In this document: piece by piece, positions 1-10,155 of the stretch
Position numbering within the stretch: the stretch's first letter is position 1
How the letters are laid out: the number at the start of each line of letters is the position of its first letter
DNA from: Avena insularis
Taxonomy: Eukaryota > Streptophyta > Magnoliopsida > Poales > Poaceae
NCBI GenBank assembly: GCA_023614405.1
Contig: CM042697.1
Span: forward strand, 189,037,189 to 189,101,188
Length of the DNA: 64,000 nt
Direction: 5' to 3'
Notes under the pieces: model-generated
What the model was told of the DNA's origin: nothing
Seen by the model: only the letters and a program-made list of their open reading frames with translations
The model's database searches: none
Program-made: the position numbers and the translations under genes

Positions 1-1820
1 TGCCCGAAAGCCATGAATCCTCTAAGGCGGTAGGTGATTTCTATGAACACTTTCTTCGAATAATCCTGATATACCATGTTTGTTATTTTTGCATGCAACT
101 AGGGAACATGAAACGAATATGTGCGAAGGTTTCACATTTTTTGAATTTTTTGAATTTTCGAGTCCGGTTTCAAAATCCGGTCGATATCGCGACTGTCAGG
201 GTTCCTGGCTATGTGCAGGGTCTTGCTAATCTCTCGTTGGATCTCTGAAGAAATGCCATGTTTTATACCTGGAAATGATTTTTTGGAAAATTACCAAGAT
301 ACCTACGAGGTAGCTCTAGGCTAAATTTGGGCCCCCTCTAGCAAGACCGGAAGAATCTTGTTTATATTACGGGGGTTGCGACGAGAGGTTCTAGGTGAAT
401 CCAACCGATGATCTGGCCACTAAATACTGTATAGTATTTATTGAAAATGGGGTGATGCATTTTCACATCACATCCTTGGTGGCTGCTTCGCAAAAGTGGA
501 TTTTCCGTGCGGAGAACGTGAAAAATTCATTAAGCAACATTGTTCGGCATCACGATATACACCCATAGGTGGAATATGGGCGCATTAAGGCAAACTATGC
601 CATGGTTGTGGTCATGACCTAGCTCATTTTCGCTGAAAGCCTTGAATCCCCGAAGGCGGTGGGTCATTTCCGTGAACACTTTTTTAGAATAACCCCCATA
701 TTCCATGTTTGCTATTTTTGCATGCATCTAGGCAACATGAAATGGCAATATGCGAAGGTTTCACATTTTTTGAATTTTTTAGGCTGGTTTCGAAATCGGG
801 CCGATACCGCAGCAGTCAGGGTTCCTGGCTATGTGCCGGGTCTTGCTAATCTCTCGTTGGATCTCTAAAGAAATGCCATATTTTGTACCTAGAAATGATT
901 TTTTCGGAAAATTACCGGCATAACTATGAGGTAGCTCCAGGATAAATTTGGCCCCCCTCCAGCAAGACAGGCAGAAACTTGTTTATATCACGGGTGTTAC
1001 GCCGAGAGGTTCTAGGTGAATCCAACCGGTGATCTGGCCACTAAATGATCTATGGTATTTATTAAAAAATGGGGTGATGCATTGTCACGCCACATCCTTG
1101 GTTGCTGCTTCACAAAATAGGCTCTGTTTCGGCACCAGGAAAATGGAAAATGGATTTTTCGTGCGGAGAACGTGAAAACTTCATGAAGCAACATTGTTTG
1201 GCATCACAATATACACCCATGCGCGGAATATTGGCGTATTAAGGCAAAATATGCCATGGCTGTGGTCATGACCTAGATCATTTGCCCTGAAAGCCATGAA
1301 TCCCCGAAGGCGGTAGGTCATTTCCGTGAATACCTTTTTAGAATAACCCCCATATTCCATGTTTGCTATTTTCGCATGCAACTAGGCAACATGAAATGAC
1401 AATATGCGAAGGTTTCACCTTTTTTTATTTTTTTTTGAATTTTGTATGCCGGTTTCAAAATCCGGCTGATACCACGGCAGTCAGGGTTCCTGGCTATGTG
1501 TTGGGTCTTACTAATCTCTCGTTGGATCTCTAAAGAAATGCCATGTTTTGTACCTAGAAATGATTTTTTGGAAAACTACCGAGATAGCTACAAGGTAGCT
1601 CCAGGCTAAATTTGGGTCGCACCCCCTCTAGCAAGGCCGGCAGAAACTTGTTTATATCGCGAGAGTTGCGCCGAGAGGTTCTAGGTGAATCCAACCGGTG
1701 ATCTGGCCACTAAATGCTCTATATTATTTATTAAAAATGGGGTTATAAATTTTCACATCACATGCTTGGTGGTTGATTTACAAAATATTCCCTTTCTCGG
1801 CACCAGGAAAATGGAAAATA
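1..1820. repeat. ~630-655 bp tandem repeat, about 2.8 copies
   Basis: Three successive units share the same order of landmarks. A GCATGCA block lies at 91, 720 and 1374, and an ATCTGGCCACTAAAT block lies near 411, 1031 and 1701, giving periods of about 630 and 655 bases. A third landmark, GGCACCAGGAAAATGGAAAAT, occurs near 1131 and 1799. The units differ by substitutions and short indels, so the array is old. The left edge is cut by the window, so the full copy number is unknown. I do not recognise the family. It could be a local satellite-like array or the internal tandem repeats of a larger DNA transposon. Short ORFs inside the units recur with the period and are not genes. Confidence 0.85.
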
Positions 1821-2104
1821 ACACAGAAGATGGAAACATATATATCTTAGGGCAGCATATATTGTTTCCCATTGCACACATGTGGAAACTACAACTAGAA
1901 ACATTATAACAACTAATCTCTCAACCTAAATGCATGAAAGATCTCTGAAACTGAACACATACTACCCAAAATAAACTGAACGGATGATGCATGTTTGATC
2001 CATGTTCCCCCTTCAAACGCATAGATCCCAAACTGAACTGTGTAGATCACAAACATACTACACAAAATAAACTATAAAATGAACTAGTTCAAACACATAA
2101 TTGA
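1821..2104. other. AT-rich non-coding stretch, possible 3' UTR of the minus-strand gene relic
   Basis: No ORF or RNA gene is visible. The stretch holds two imperfect copies of a segment containing CATACTAC followed by CAAAATAAACT (near 1957 and 2053). It lies directly beyond the stop codon of the candidate terminal exon at 2105-2201, so it may be that gene's 3' untranslated region. That is inference from position only. Confidence 0.35.
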
Positions 2105-2201
2105 TCACCGCCATTGGCTGTCGTCCTTCTTGATCTTCTTCCCCTTCAACCGCTTGTTGCTGCCACCGTTCCAACATTCCTGCTCCTGCTCCCACTTGTT
2201 G
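2105..2201 (-). pseudogene. Candidate last exon of the minus-strand gene relic (basic C-terminus)
   Basis: Read on the minus strand, 2201-2105 is open and ends in TGA. It encodes a tail rich in Lys, Arg, Glu and Trp, with KWEQEQECW followed by KRLKGKKIKKDD. Such a charged tail is typical of a nuclear protein's C-terminus. The upstream side stops abruptly at the truncated Athila-type LTR, so no splice acceptor can be seen. Because it lies on the same strand downstream of the exonuclease-like exon (14284-14758), I infer that it is the same gene's terminal exon, separated by later insertions. It could equally be a chance ORF or part of another gene. Confidence 0.35.
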
Positions 2202-3552
2202 GACGGGACAAAAGCCAATGTCAATATTTTATCGGAGCGAAGACGAAGTCAAAAGGGCAGTTGAAGGGGGGCCACAAGGTGGCCACACCCTAGGGCCGCG
2301 CGGCCCAGGGGGCGCGCCTCCACCAGGTGTGGGCCCCTCAGGCGCCCACCAAACTTGCCCTTTCGCCTATAAAAGAACCCCGATGTAGAAACACTAAACA
2401 CCCAATCAAATCTCCACAAAACAGTCTGTAGCCGCCGCCACCATCGTCCCTAGATCGGGGGGATCTGAAGCTCTTCCCGGCACCCTGCCAGAGGGGATAG
2501 GTCATCCCGGAGGCCTTCTTCATCACCATGCCAGCCTCCGGAGTGATGCGTGAGTAGTTCACCCTTGGACTATGGGTCCATACAGTAGTTAGATGGTTGT
2601 TTCTCCTCCTTTGTGCTATCATGCTTAGATCTTGTGAGCTCCGTTCATGATCAAGATCATCCATTTGTAATCATACATGTTGTGTTTGCGGGGATTCGAC
2701 GGATATTGAGATACTATGTCAGATTGATTATTGATTCTATCATGTCTATGTTATTTGTGATCTTGCATGCTCTCCGTTGTTAGTAGCTATCTTGGCCAAG
2801 TAGGTGCTTGCAACTCCAAAAGGGAGTATTTATGCTCGATAGTAGGTTCATGCCTCTAGTAATCTGGGGAAGTGACAGAAATATCTAAGGTTTTAGATGT
2901 GTTGTTGCTACTAGGGAGAAAACAACAATCCTTTGTTCATGGAGCAATTGTATTGTTTACTTTACACATATTGCTTAATGAAATTATTTGTTGCTTGCAA
3001 CTTAATCCTGGAAGGGGTTCGGATGATAACCTGAAGGTGGATTATTAGTCATAGATGAAGTTGGATTACGGTCTATGTATTATATTATAATGCCCAATCA
3101 AATCTCATAGGAGTCAAGATGTCTAGTATATGCATTGTTATGCTTTCTCAATCTGTTAATTGCCCCGCTGTAATTTGTTCACCCAACATGTTATCTATCT
3201 TAAGGAGAACACCTCTAGTGAACTATGGACCCCGGTCCAATCTTTATCATTGATACATCATCTACTGTTACTATTTACCTTCTGGAAGCAAACTATTATC
3301 TTCCACAGTATACATTCAATCCTTTGGTTTCAGCAAACCAGTGAGATTGACAACCTCACTGTAAGTTGGGGCAAAGTATTGAGTTTGTGTTGTGCAGGTT
3401 CCAAGTTGTTAGAAACACCTTCGAGTTGTTTTCTTACTCCTACTGGTTCGATAACCTTGGTTTCATAACTGAGGGAAAACTTGGTGTTGTGCTCATCATA
3501 CCTTCCACTTGGGGTTTCCCAACGAGGCTCTACAGTTAACCGAGCCGCATCA
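2202..3552 (+). mobile_element. 5'-truncated solo LTR, Athila-type Gypsy (Sabrina/WHAM-like)
   Basis: This segment matches, nearly end to end, the LTR of element F at about 34697-36029. Shared landmarks are GACGGGACAAAAGCC, a TATA box (2367-2375), CTATGGGTCCAT, GGTTCGGATGATAAC and the LTR end GCATCA. The first ~200 bases of the LTR are missing: the match starts at 2202, whereas F's LTR begins with TGATACGTC at 34496. No primer-binding site or internal region follows. The sequence after 3552 is instead the intron of the minus-strand gene relic. No target duplication is visible because the left end is lost. The family name is from memory. Confidence 0.8.
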
Positions 3553-3615
3553 TACATGTAAGTATATCACAAGGGATGCAATGTGATCTCAAATTATAAT
3601 TTCATGCGTACCTGC
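3553..3615 (-). other. Remaining piece of the gene-relic intron left of element A
   Basis: This is the 63-base strip between the Athila-type LTR and element A. On the minus strand it begins with the splice-donor context CAG|GTACGC (3614-3607), which continues the exon interrupted by element A at 14282. Bases 3611-3615 are the left copy of A's target duplication. Confidence 0.6.
3611..3615. repeat. Target-site duplication of element A, left copy (CCTGC)
   Basis: CCTGC directly precedes the LTR terminus TGTCAACACC at 3616. It is repeated perfectly at 14282-14286 after the other LTR. Five bases is the usual duplication for Gypsy integrases. Confidence 0.95.
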
Positions 3616-6600
3616 TGTCAACACCCGGATTTTTCAATCCTAGATGCTTGTTATGCCATACATCGCAATCCCATGATTACCATTTTTGCAAGACATAACA
3701 GAATTGGATACCATAGTACTTCATCCATTACAAACGATACATAAGTTCTTACACGAATAGGGATCTCATGATCCAGTTCTCAATACACATCAAGCAGCGG
3801 AATACGTAATAATAACGGTAGCGTAAGCTCCATCTTCGGGGTCACAGGCAATGCTGACGATGGGAGATGATCCTAGTTGCCGTAACCTTCCTGGGGTCCA
3901 TCTTCCAGGTACTCCTCTTCATAGTCTGGCCATGGGAATAGCCAGGGACAAAGCCATGAGTACTCTTTAAGTACTCGCAAACTAATACTAACAGGTAAGG
4001 GGTTTTTGGGATAATAGGACACTAGGCTCAAGGGTTGTTTTGCAAAAAGCCAGGTTTATCTCTACTCAGTTCCAAAGCTAGTCACAATTTTATAACTCCT
4101 AAATGGGATCTTGTAATTCAGGTCACAACTCTGTTGTGCCAAGTCAAAGTCTCAATTCGTTTCACAAGTCATTTTGAAAAGTCTGACGGGGGAACAGTAT
4201 GTCCATCTAATCTGTCCATAATCATGACGCGGCTATTCGAATAGTTTGACACTCTACAGAGATTGTACACTTTCACACAACATTCGATACATCCGTCAGG
4301 AACAAATCCTGAATTCACCATACTCAGTATGCGGATAATCAATCCTAACCTTTCGATTACACGCCCTAGTATAAGTACCTCTCCTATGAGTTTGGCCTCC
4401 CAACCATGACCAGCTGTCATCTTGGGTACTGCACAGGTGGACAATCTTCACAAGGTAGCCTCAGCTCAGACCTTGGCCGGGAGGGAACTAATACTAAGGT
4501 ATATAAGTTTCCAGTCAAGCCCTACCCAATTTCGGGTATTGTGGTTGTACGATAAAATTGGAATGGTATTGCATCCAGACAACCATCAGTTTTATAAAGG
4601 GGCTAAGGCTCATGCCTCAACATTTTTATCACCAAAATCATCAAGTGTTTGGAAACACATGTCCAAAACATTTCAATATAATGATCCATCATTCCAAGGT
4701 TTTCATAACCATTTTTCCACCAAGTATTCCCATCTAAAAGTTGATCAAGTTTTATGCTTGACACTAGCATCTACAGGTGGGGGTAGTACTAATGAGGGGT
4801 TGTAACTAGTGGAGTTTCACTAAGTCCAACCTTATATCTTAGGCTGATATCAAGGTTTCTAGCTTAGGACAAATTTTATGCTCTTTATGCAACCTTCAGC
4901 ACAACTGTCTGGTATCTACCAAACTCTTAGGTAGACTCTAAGTAAGCTTTGATAAAGAAATAAAGTAAGAAGCTTGCCATAAACTAGGATTGTTTTAACA
5001 AGTAGGTATGATCACATATGCTTAAGGCATATAGTAGTCATATCACAAGTATGGGTTTGTGGCATCAGTAGGGTATCTTGCAAGGATTAGCTTGCATCAA
5101 TATCAGTATAAGCTTGCATAGTTACTAGCTTGCTAAAGTGCAAGTGTTAGCTTGCATAGGTTAACTTGTTTAGTAAGGCTTGCTAAGTTAATAGCTTGCA
5201 AGTATAGGCTTGCATTGGTATAGTATCAGCTTGCCTTGTGCAGAGCAGTGGTTAAAGTTCTCCTCGGCTTCCTCTTTGTAGTATCCTCCTTCCTCCTCGT
5301 ATCCTTGGTCGGTACTAGCGTCTATGAATAAATACGAGGTACACAATCACCAAACAATACTTAACTACTTGCAATCATCACACACAAGGGTCCTATAGAT
5401 GATCTAGCATCATCTCTAACATTACAAGGTTAAAGCTTGGTTTAAATATTTTATTTTGAGAAAAGTAATTTCTACTCATTGAAAAACTACTTAAGATTTA
5501 ATATTCTCCAAACTAAACATGGGATCATGTTGACACATGTCATCACCACATATTGTAGTCCATGGGAATGTGATTTAAAGTGGTGTCACAATTTAATAAG
5601 GTTTTACCCTTTTATTTTAATTAATTAAAGTGGCTAGAAATGCTTATGAAGCATTCTTTTATTACTTGAACATTATTTCTGCAAGTAAACCTATATATTT
5701 TTATATATTCTGAAAGGTAAGGTTAAAAGTGATTTTTGAGAGTTGGAATCAACTCAAAATCTTTTATGGTTTAAATTTGAAAAATGTTTGAATGCAGAAA
5801 AGCTTCTACCTTGTTATTTTTGCTATGGGTGATCTACAGATCCAAATGACTTGAATCCAACGGGCTTGGATTAAGCATTCACAGACCTTTCTAACAAAAT
5901 TGGTTTCATCCAATTTGGTGCACTGAATCGATCTAGGTTGATTTTTGAAGTTGGGTGTTGAAGTGTGTTTGAATTTAAAAAGAAAAGGTTTAATTTGAAT
6001 TGCTGGGCTGGGCGGGAAATTCTAACGGGACGGCCTGCTAAGCACAGGGCTCCCACAGGCTGCTTAAGTGGGTGTCCCCACTCGTCAGTGACACGGGGCT
6101 GGGCAAAGCGGTATGGGGCAACGTGGATCGTTCGATCTAGTTCTAATCTAACGGCTGAGGGTCATCGTCGACGCAAGACAGCTCCGGCGAGAACGAAACC
6201 TAGCACGGCCAGTGGGGGGTGCTGGGGGCTCACCGGGGTACGGGCGAGGGTCGGCGAGGCGGGCGAACAACGAAGTCGACAACGGCGAACCTCCTGGTAC
6301 CGGTGGCTTCTCCTGGGGCGGCTCCAATCACTGGCTCCCTTCTTCTCCGGCAGTGGCAGGCTCTAGTGAAATTCCGGCGAGGTGGTGCTCGCCTTGCTCT
6401 GAGAATGGTGTGGCATGGTCAGTGAGGAGAGGGGAGTGAGATGGTGTGAAGAAATCGTGCGGGGGTGGCCTCTATTTATAGTCAAGCGAGGGGACCGTCG
6501 GGGCGCACGGTGAGCTCGTCGGGGGCGACGTTACAGGCGGCTAATGGCATGGGCAAGGGTAGGGGACGGTGCTGTGTCTCCTGGCGATGCTCAACGACAT

Positions 6601-7736
6601 GGTCGCGAGGCATGGGGCGGTGTGGTTTGGTCTGGAACGACCGGTGCTCTACGTGGCAGAGGCGGCGTCTTCGACGGCGGGCGGTGGCTGTATGGCACGG
6701 GGCTGCTAATGGGGATGTCTGGCGGTCTCCTGGGTCGGTGGTGATCGTGTGTGCGCGCGGTGAGTGCGGCGCACGGTCTGTGGATGCTGGTCGAGGTTGG
6801 CGCTCTGGCGCACGCTCGGCATGGTCTGGGCGCGCTTGTGCGGGTGGTCTGTGGCTTGGCAACGCCATGCTGGGACACAGGGCGATGGACGGTGGGCTGC
6901 CTTCCAGACAAGGTTGGCACGGCTAGTTCTTCCTCTAGCCTGCTGTCGACTATGGGGTGGCATTGAGGTGCTCGGCTGTTCACCATTAATGACAATGGCA
7001 AGCTCACAGGGGTGCTAGTGTTGGGATAATCTTTCTAGATGATCTACTGGGTTGTGTGTGAGCTAACTAGGGAACAAGTTAGGCAAGAATCACTGCACAC
7101 TATAGTGTTTGATGTTTTGTTTGATTTGTGTCTGCAACCTGTTTGATGAAATGGCCGCATGAAATCAAGTTTTGAATTTTGAAATGAATTTTGGTGGGTT
7201 TGCTAGATTGGTGCTGGTGAGTCTGCAGATGCTTGGGTTTTGAAAGTTGAGCTTGTTTGAGTGGGTTTTGGAAAAGTGGGATCTTCCCATATGAAGAAGA
7301 TTCAATTTTGAATTGTCATTTAAACTATGCATTTGAAAGTTTCTGGATGATCACAAAGTGGGCCTTGATACTTTGTTATGAGTACATTCAAGGGGTGCAA
7401 AGATCCAGAAAAAGTTTCTGTTAGGTTTTGAAAGTTTGAGACAGCCAAAGTAGGCATGGGAGTTAAATTGGTCAAAATGACCATTCACTTAATATATGTG
7501 TTTTGATTTACTTGTCTTTAGGAAAAGTGTGGGAAATGTTTTAGATGATGTTCTTTTCACCTAAGAAACATTTTACAAGCAATGGATCACACAAACAAGG
7601 TGGTTTTTAAAGAAATTAAAAATCCATGCATATCCATATGCATGCTTTCATAATTTTATTTAGAAAAGTTTTTGTTAACCCTAATTTTGACGATTAGAGT
7701 TTGATGATTTAAGTTTAGTATTTTTGGGATGTTACA
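3616..7736 (-). repeat. Element A LTR (3' LTR in element orientation)
   Basis: On the minus strand it starts TGTAACATCCCAAAAATA (ending at 7736) and ends CCGGGTGTTGACA (at 3616). It is 4121 bp. A GC-rich block near 6040-7000 surrounds a minus-strand TATA box at 6472-6481. A cluster of AGCTTGC/GCAAGCT motifs lies near 5075-5240. ORFs in the GC-rich block repeat in the second LTR and look non-coding. It differs from its partner LTR by scattered substitutions and a few indels, for example around 6838-6895 versus 13378-13440. Confidence 0.92.
6472..6481 (-). promoter_or_regulatory. TATA box in LTR of element A (3' LTR copy)
   Basis: CTATAAATAG on the minus strand sits at the edge of the GC-rich block. 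The same motif is at 13011-13020 in the partner LTR and at 40553-40562 and 63902-63911 in element B. Conservation at the same place in four LTRs supports a Pol II promoter. Confidence 0.65.
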
Positions 7737-7750
7737 AACCTTCCACCCTT
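7737..7750 (-). other. Polypurine tract of element A
   Basis: On the minus strand this reads AAGGGTGGAAGGTT directly before the LTR start TGTAAC. It is the plus-strand primer position. Element B has AAGGGGGGAAGGTT at the same place (62639-62652), so A's tract carries one G-to-T change. Confidence 0.85.
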
Positions 7751-9007
7751 AAACAAAATCTCATCCCGAGATTTGAAAAAGGACGAAAAGATTACCTAGG
7801 ATTTGAAGAGATCTGGAAACTCCGTCCTGATGTGATCTTCGCTCCTGTGTAGCTTCCTCTTCTGTGTGGTTGCTCCACTGAATCTTGAGAAACTTGATGC
7901 TTCGGGTTCTGGTGGTTCGAAAGGCTTCTTCCAATATACGGATGGGTACTTCGGGATAGGTTAGGTCATCGTTGATCTCTATGGTCCGGTGATCGATATT
8001 CTTGAACACTTCGGTCTTCTCGGGGACTTCGAGACACTTGCGAAGTAACGAGATATGGAACACATGGTGCACAGCTGACATCTCTTCGGGTAGTTCCAGT
8101 TGATAAGATACTTCTCCTCGACGGTTCAAAATTTTGAAAGGTCCGATATATCTGGGGGCTAACTTTCCTTTGAGATGGAAACGCTGCATTCCCTTCAATG
8201 GCGACACTTTCAGATAAACAAAATCTCCGATGTTGAAGGCGAGGTCTCGACGTCTCTTGTCGGCGTAACTCTTCTGTCGGGATTGGGGTGTCTTGAGGTG
8301 CTCACGAATCTTGTGAACCTTCTCTTCTTCTTCTCGTAGGATGTCGGGTCCGAAAATCTGACTCTCTCCTACTTCCGACCAGTTCAAAGGGGTGCGGCAC
8401 TTTCTTCCGTACATGAATTCAAATGGGGCCATTTGCAAACTGGCTTGGTAACTGTTGTTGTATGAAAATTCTGCAAACGGCAGACAGTCTTCCCACTTGG
8501 ATCCATATTCTAACACACATGCTCTCAACATATCTTCGAGTATTTGGTTTACTCGCTCCGTTTGTCCATCGGTCTGAGGGTGATACGCGGTACTGAAATC
8601 TAGGCGAGTTCCTAAACCTTCTTGGACTTTCTTCCAGAATCTCGAGGTAAACCGAGTTCCTCGATCCGATACTATGTTCTTGGGGACTCCGTGCAAACTA
8701 ACGATTCTAGCGATGTACAACTCTGCTAGCTTCGAACTCTGATAGGTGGTTTTGACGGGCAAGAAATGGGCGACTTTGGATAATCTGTCCACTATGACCC
8801 AAATAGAGTCATTTCCCCTACTAGAAGTAGGTAGTCCAGTGATAAAGTCCATTCCTACAGAATCCCATTTCCATTCCGGAATTTGCAAAGGTTGCAACAA
8901 TCCAGCGGGTCTTTGATGTCCTGCCTTGACTCGCTGACATATATCACACTTGGCGATATAGCTTCCGATTTCTCTCTTCATCTTATGCCACCAAAATTGC
9001 TCTTTCA
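7751..9007 (-). pseudogene. Integrase (C-terminal part) with damaged chromodomain, element A
   Basis: The product would insert element cDNA into chromosomes. The frame is open from 9008 down to 7761. It shows the CDIC half of the HHCC zinc finger, then the DDE core residues in [16 protein letters not shown] and GQTERVN, and then the GPFKIL and VFHISLLRKC region of the C-terminal domain. The two zinc-finger histidines are absent because the deletion breakpoint lies just before KEQFWWHK. Near the end one base is lost after EEEAT, so the chromodomain, intact in B as EEATWEREDH, runs out of frame. There is no start codon of its own. Apart from this the protein is almost identical to element B's integrase, with about a dozen residue changes visible in the core. 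Confidence 0.88.
9003..9007 (-). other. Internal deletion junction of element A (TGAAA microhomology)
   Basis: On the minus strand the upstream-ORF spacer with its GAAT repeats runs straight into integrase sequence. In element B the two sides are separate: the GAAT run lies at about 44568-44590 and the integrase sequence starts near 61380. Both flanks contain TGAAA in B, and A keeps a single copy. After subtracting nested element C, about 3.4 kb of gag, protease, RT and RNase H is missing. Confidence 0.85.
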
Positions 9008-9128
9008 TTCATTCATAGCACACAGTACAACACACACCATAACAAGGAAAAACAGATGGTTTTAAGAACCATTCTGGAAACTACGATACAGTGGGACTGA
9101 CTACTACTCACTACGCTAGTGCTCAGTG

Positions 9129-9926
9129 CTACTACTCCTCGGAGTTTGTGGCTTCATCATCTTCAGGATCATCGATGAAGGCGAAATCATCCTCATCGGT
9201 GAAGAAGTCCATGGCCTGATCCTCCAGAAAATCATCGTCATTGCTGAGATAGGAGTAAGGGTCTCCACGAAGATCCTCTCCTGCATTCTCCCTTTCCTCT
9301 AACTGCATGTCTCTCTCGTGGATGGTCTCTTCCAGAGATGAGATGCGGTGGCGAAGACGGGCAATAATGCGCTCCTTCTTGTCAAGCTGACGGCGGCGAG
9401 ACTTGCGATCCTTTGCTAGCATGGCTATGGTCTGGTCCTTCGTCTTGATGATGGCAGACTTGTGGTTGCAATAGTCACGGCAGTTGTCCAACTCCTGCTG
9501 ACGATCATACATCATGAAGCTAAGGTGGTCCAATTGAGTCTTCAGCTCGGGGTGGTATGGGGCTTCCAGTGGTTGGCCATTCGCATCACGTCTTGGGAAA
9601 AACTCAAAGCGAGTACCCTTGATATGATTGATGCTCTGCCCACACAGACGAGAAAGAGCTTCCTGCATTGCTCTGGCAAGTCCATCGAGCCAGTTGTTTT
9701 CCCTCAAGGTAAACTAAACTCCCTCCGAAGTGGGAGGTTCAATCTTTCCTCGGAGACTTGCAACAATTATCCACTATAGATCTTCTCCTCCTTGATCATT
9801 GAGCTGAGCTCCGAAGAACTCGGGGTGTGGACGCTCCAGAAGTTCCGAAAGCTGATCCAGATCCCTCTCAAAGATAAGGTCTCCTCCATTCCCCAACTGA
9901 TAAAACTTGCTGTACTTCACGTCCAT
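9129..9926 (-). pseudogene. Upstream coiled-coil ORF (pre-gag), element A
   Basis: The ORF lies between primer site and gag position and starts with ATG at 9926. It opens MDVKY and is followed by GGDLIFERDLDQL. In-frame stops interrupt it at 9774-9776 and 9714-9716. The distal part (9707-9132) is open. It contains a basic stretch (KDRKSRRRQLDKKERIIARLRHR) that looks like coiled coil, then a strongly acidic tail (DEDDFAFIDD, EDDEATNSEE). Element B has the same ORF at 43661-44451. The function is unknown. It is not the gag found downstream in B and shows no known domain. The ATG sits directly after a pyrimidine-rich tract ending in TATAG, like a 3' splice site. Confidence 0.75.
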
Positions 9927-10140
9927 CTATAAAAATAGAGGATGAGTAGATTAGCAGAGTGATCAAGTGTGTCAAAATTGTATCTATTTTGCAAGAGTTT
10001 TTGAGGACCATGAAGTTTTATTAAGGAATTAAAGAGGTAAGAATGAGAATAAGTTTTCGTAAATATTTTTATTATTTGGTTTTGAAACTAAGTTTTTGGT
10101 TCAACGTCCAATCTAACTAGGGTCTCCTATGGTCAGGATG

Positions 10141-10152
10141 GCTCTGATACCA
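10141..10152 (-). other. Primer-binding site of element A (initiator-Met tRNA type)
   Basis: On the minus strand this reads TGGTATCAGAGC, three bases inside the LTR end. It is the classic complement of the 3' end of plant initiator methionine tRNA and sets the element's orientation as minus. Confidence 0.92.
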
Positions 10153-10155
10153 ACT

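Noticed and set aside
6465..7018. Overlapping Gly/Arg/Trp-rich ORFs on both strands in LTR of A (also 13004-13563)
   Set aside because: They lie in the GC-rich LTR block, overlap in up to five frames and are mirrored in the partner LTR. They show no domain.
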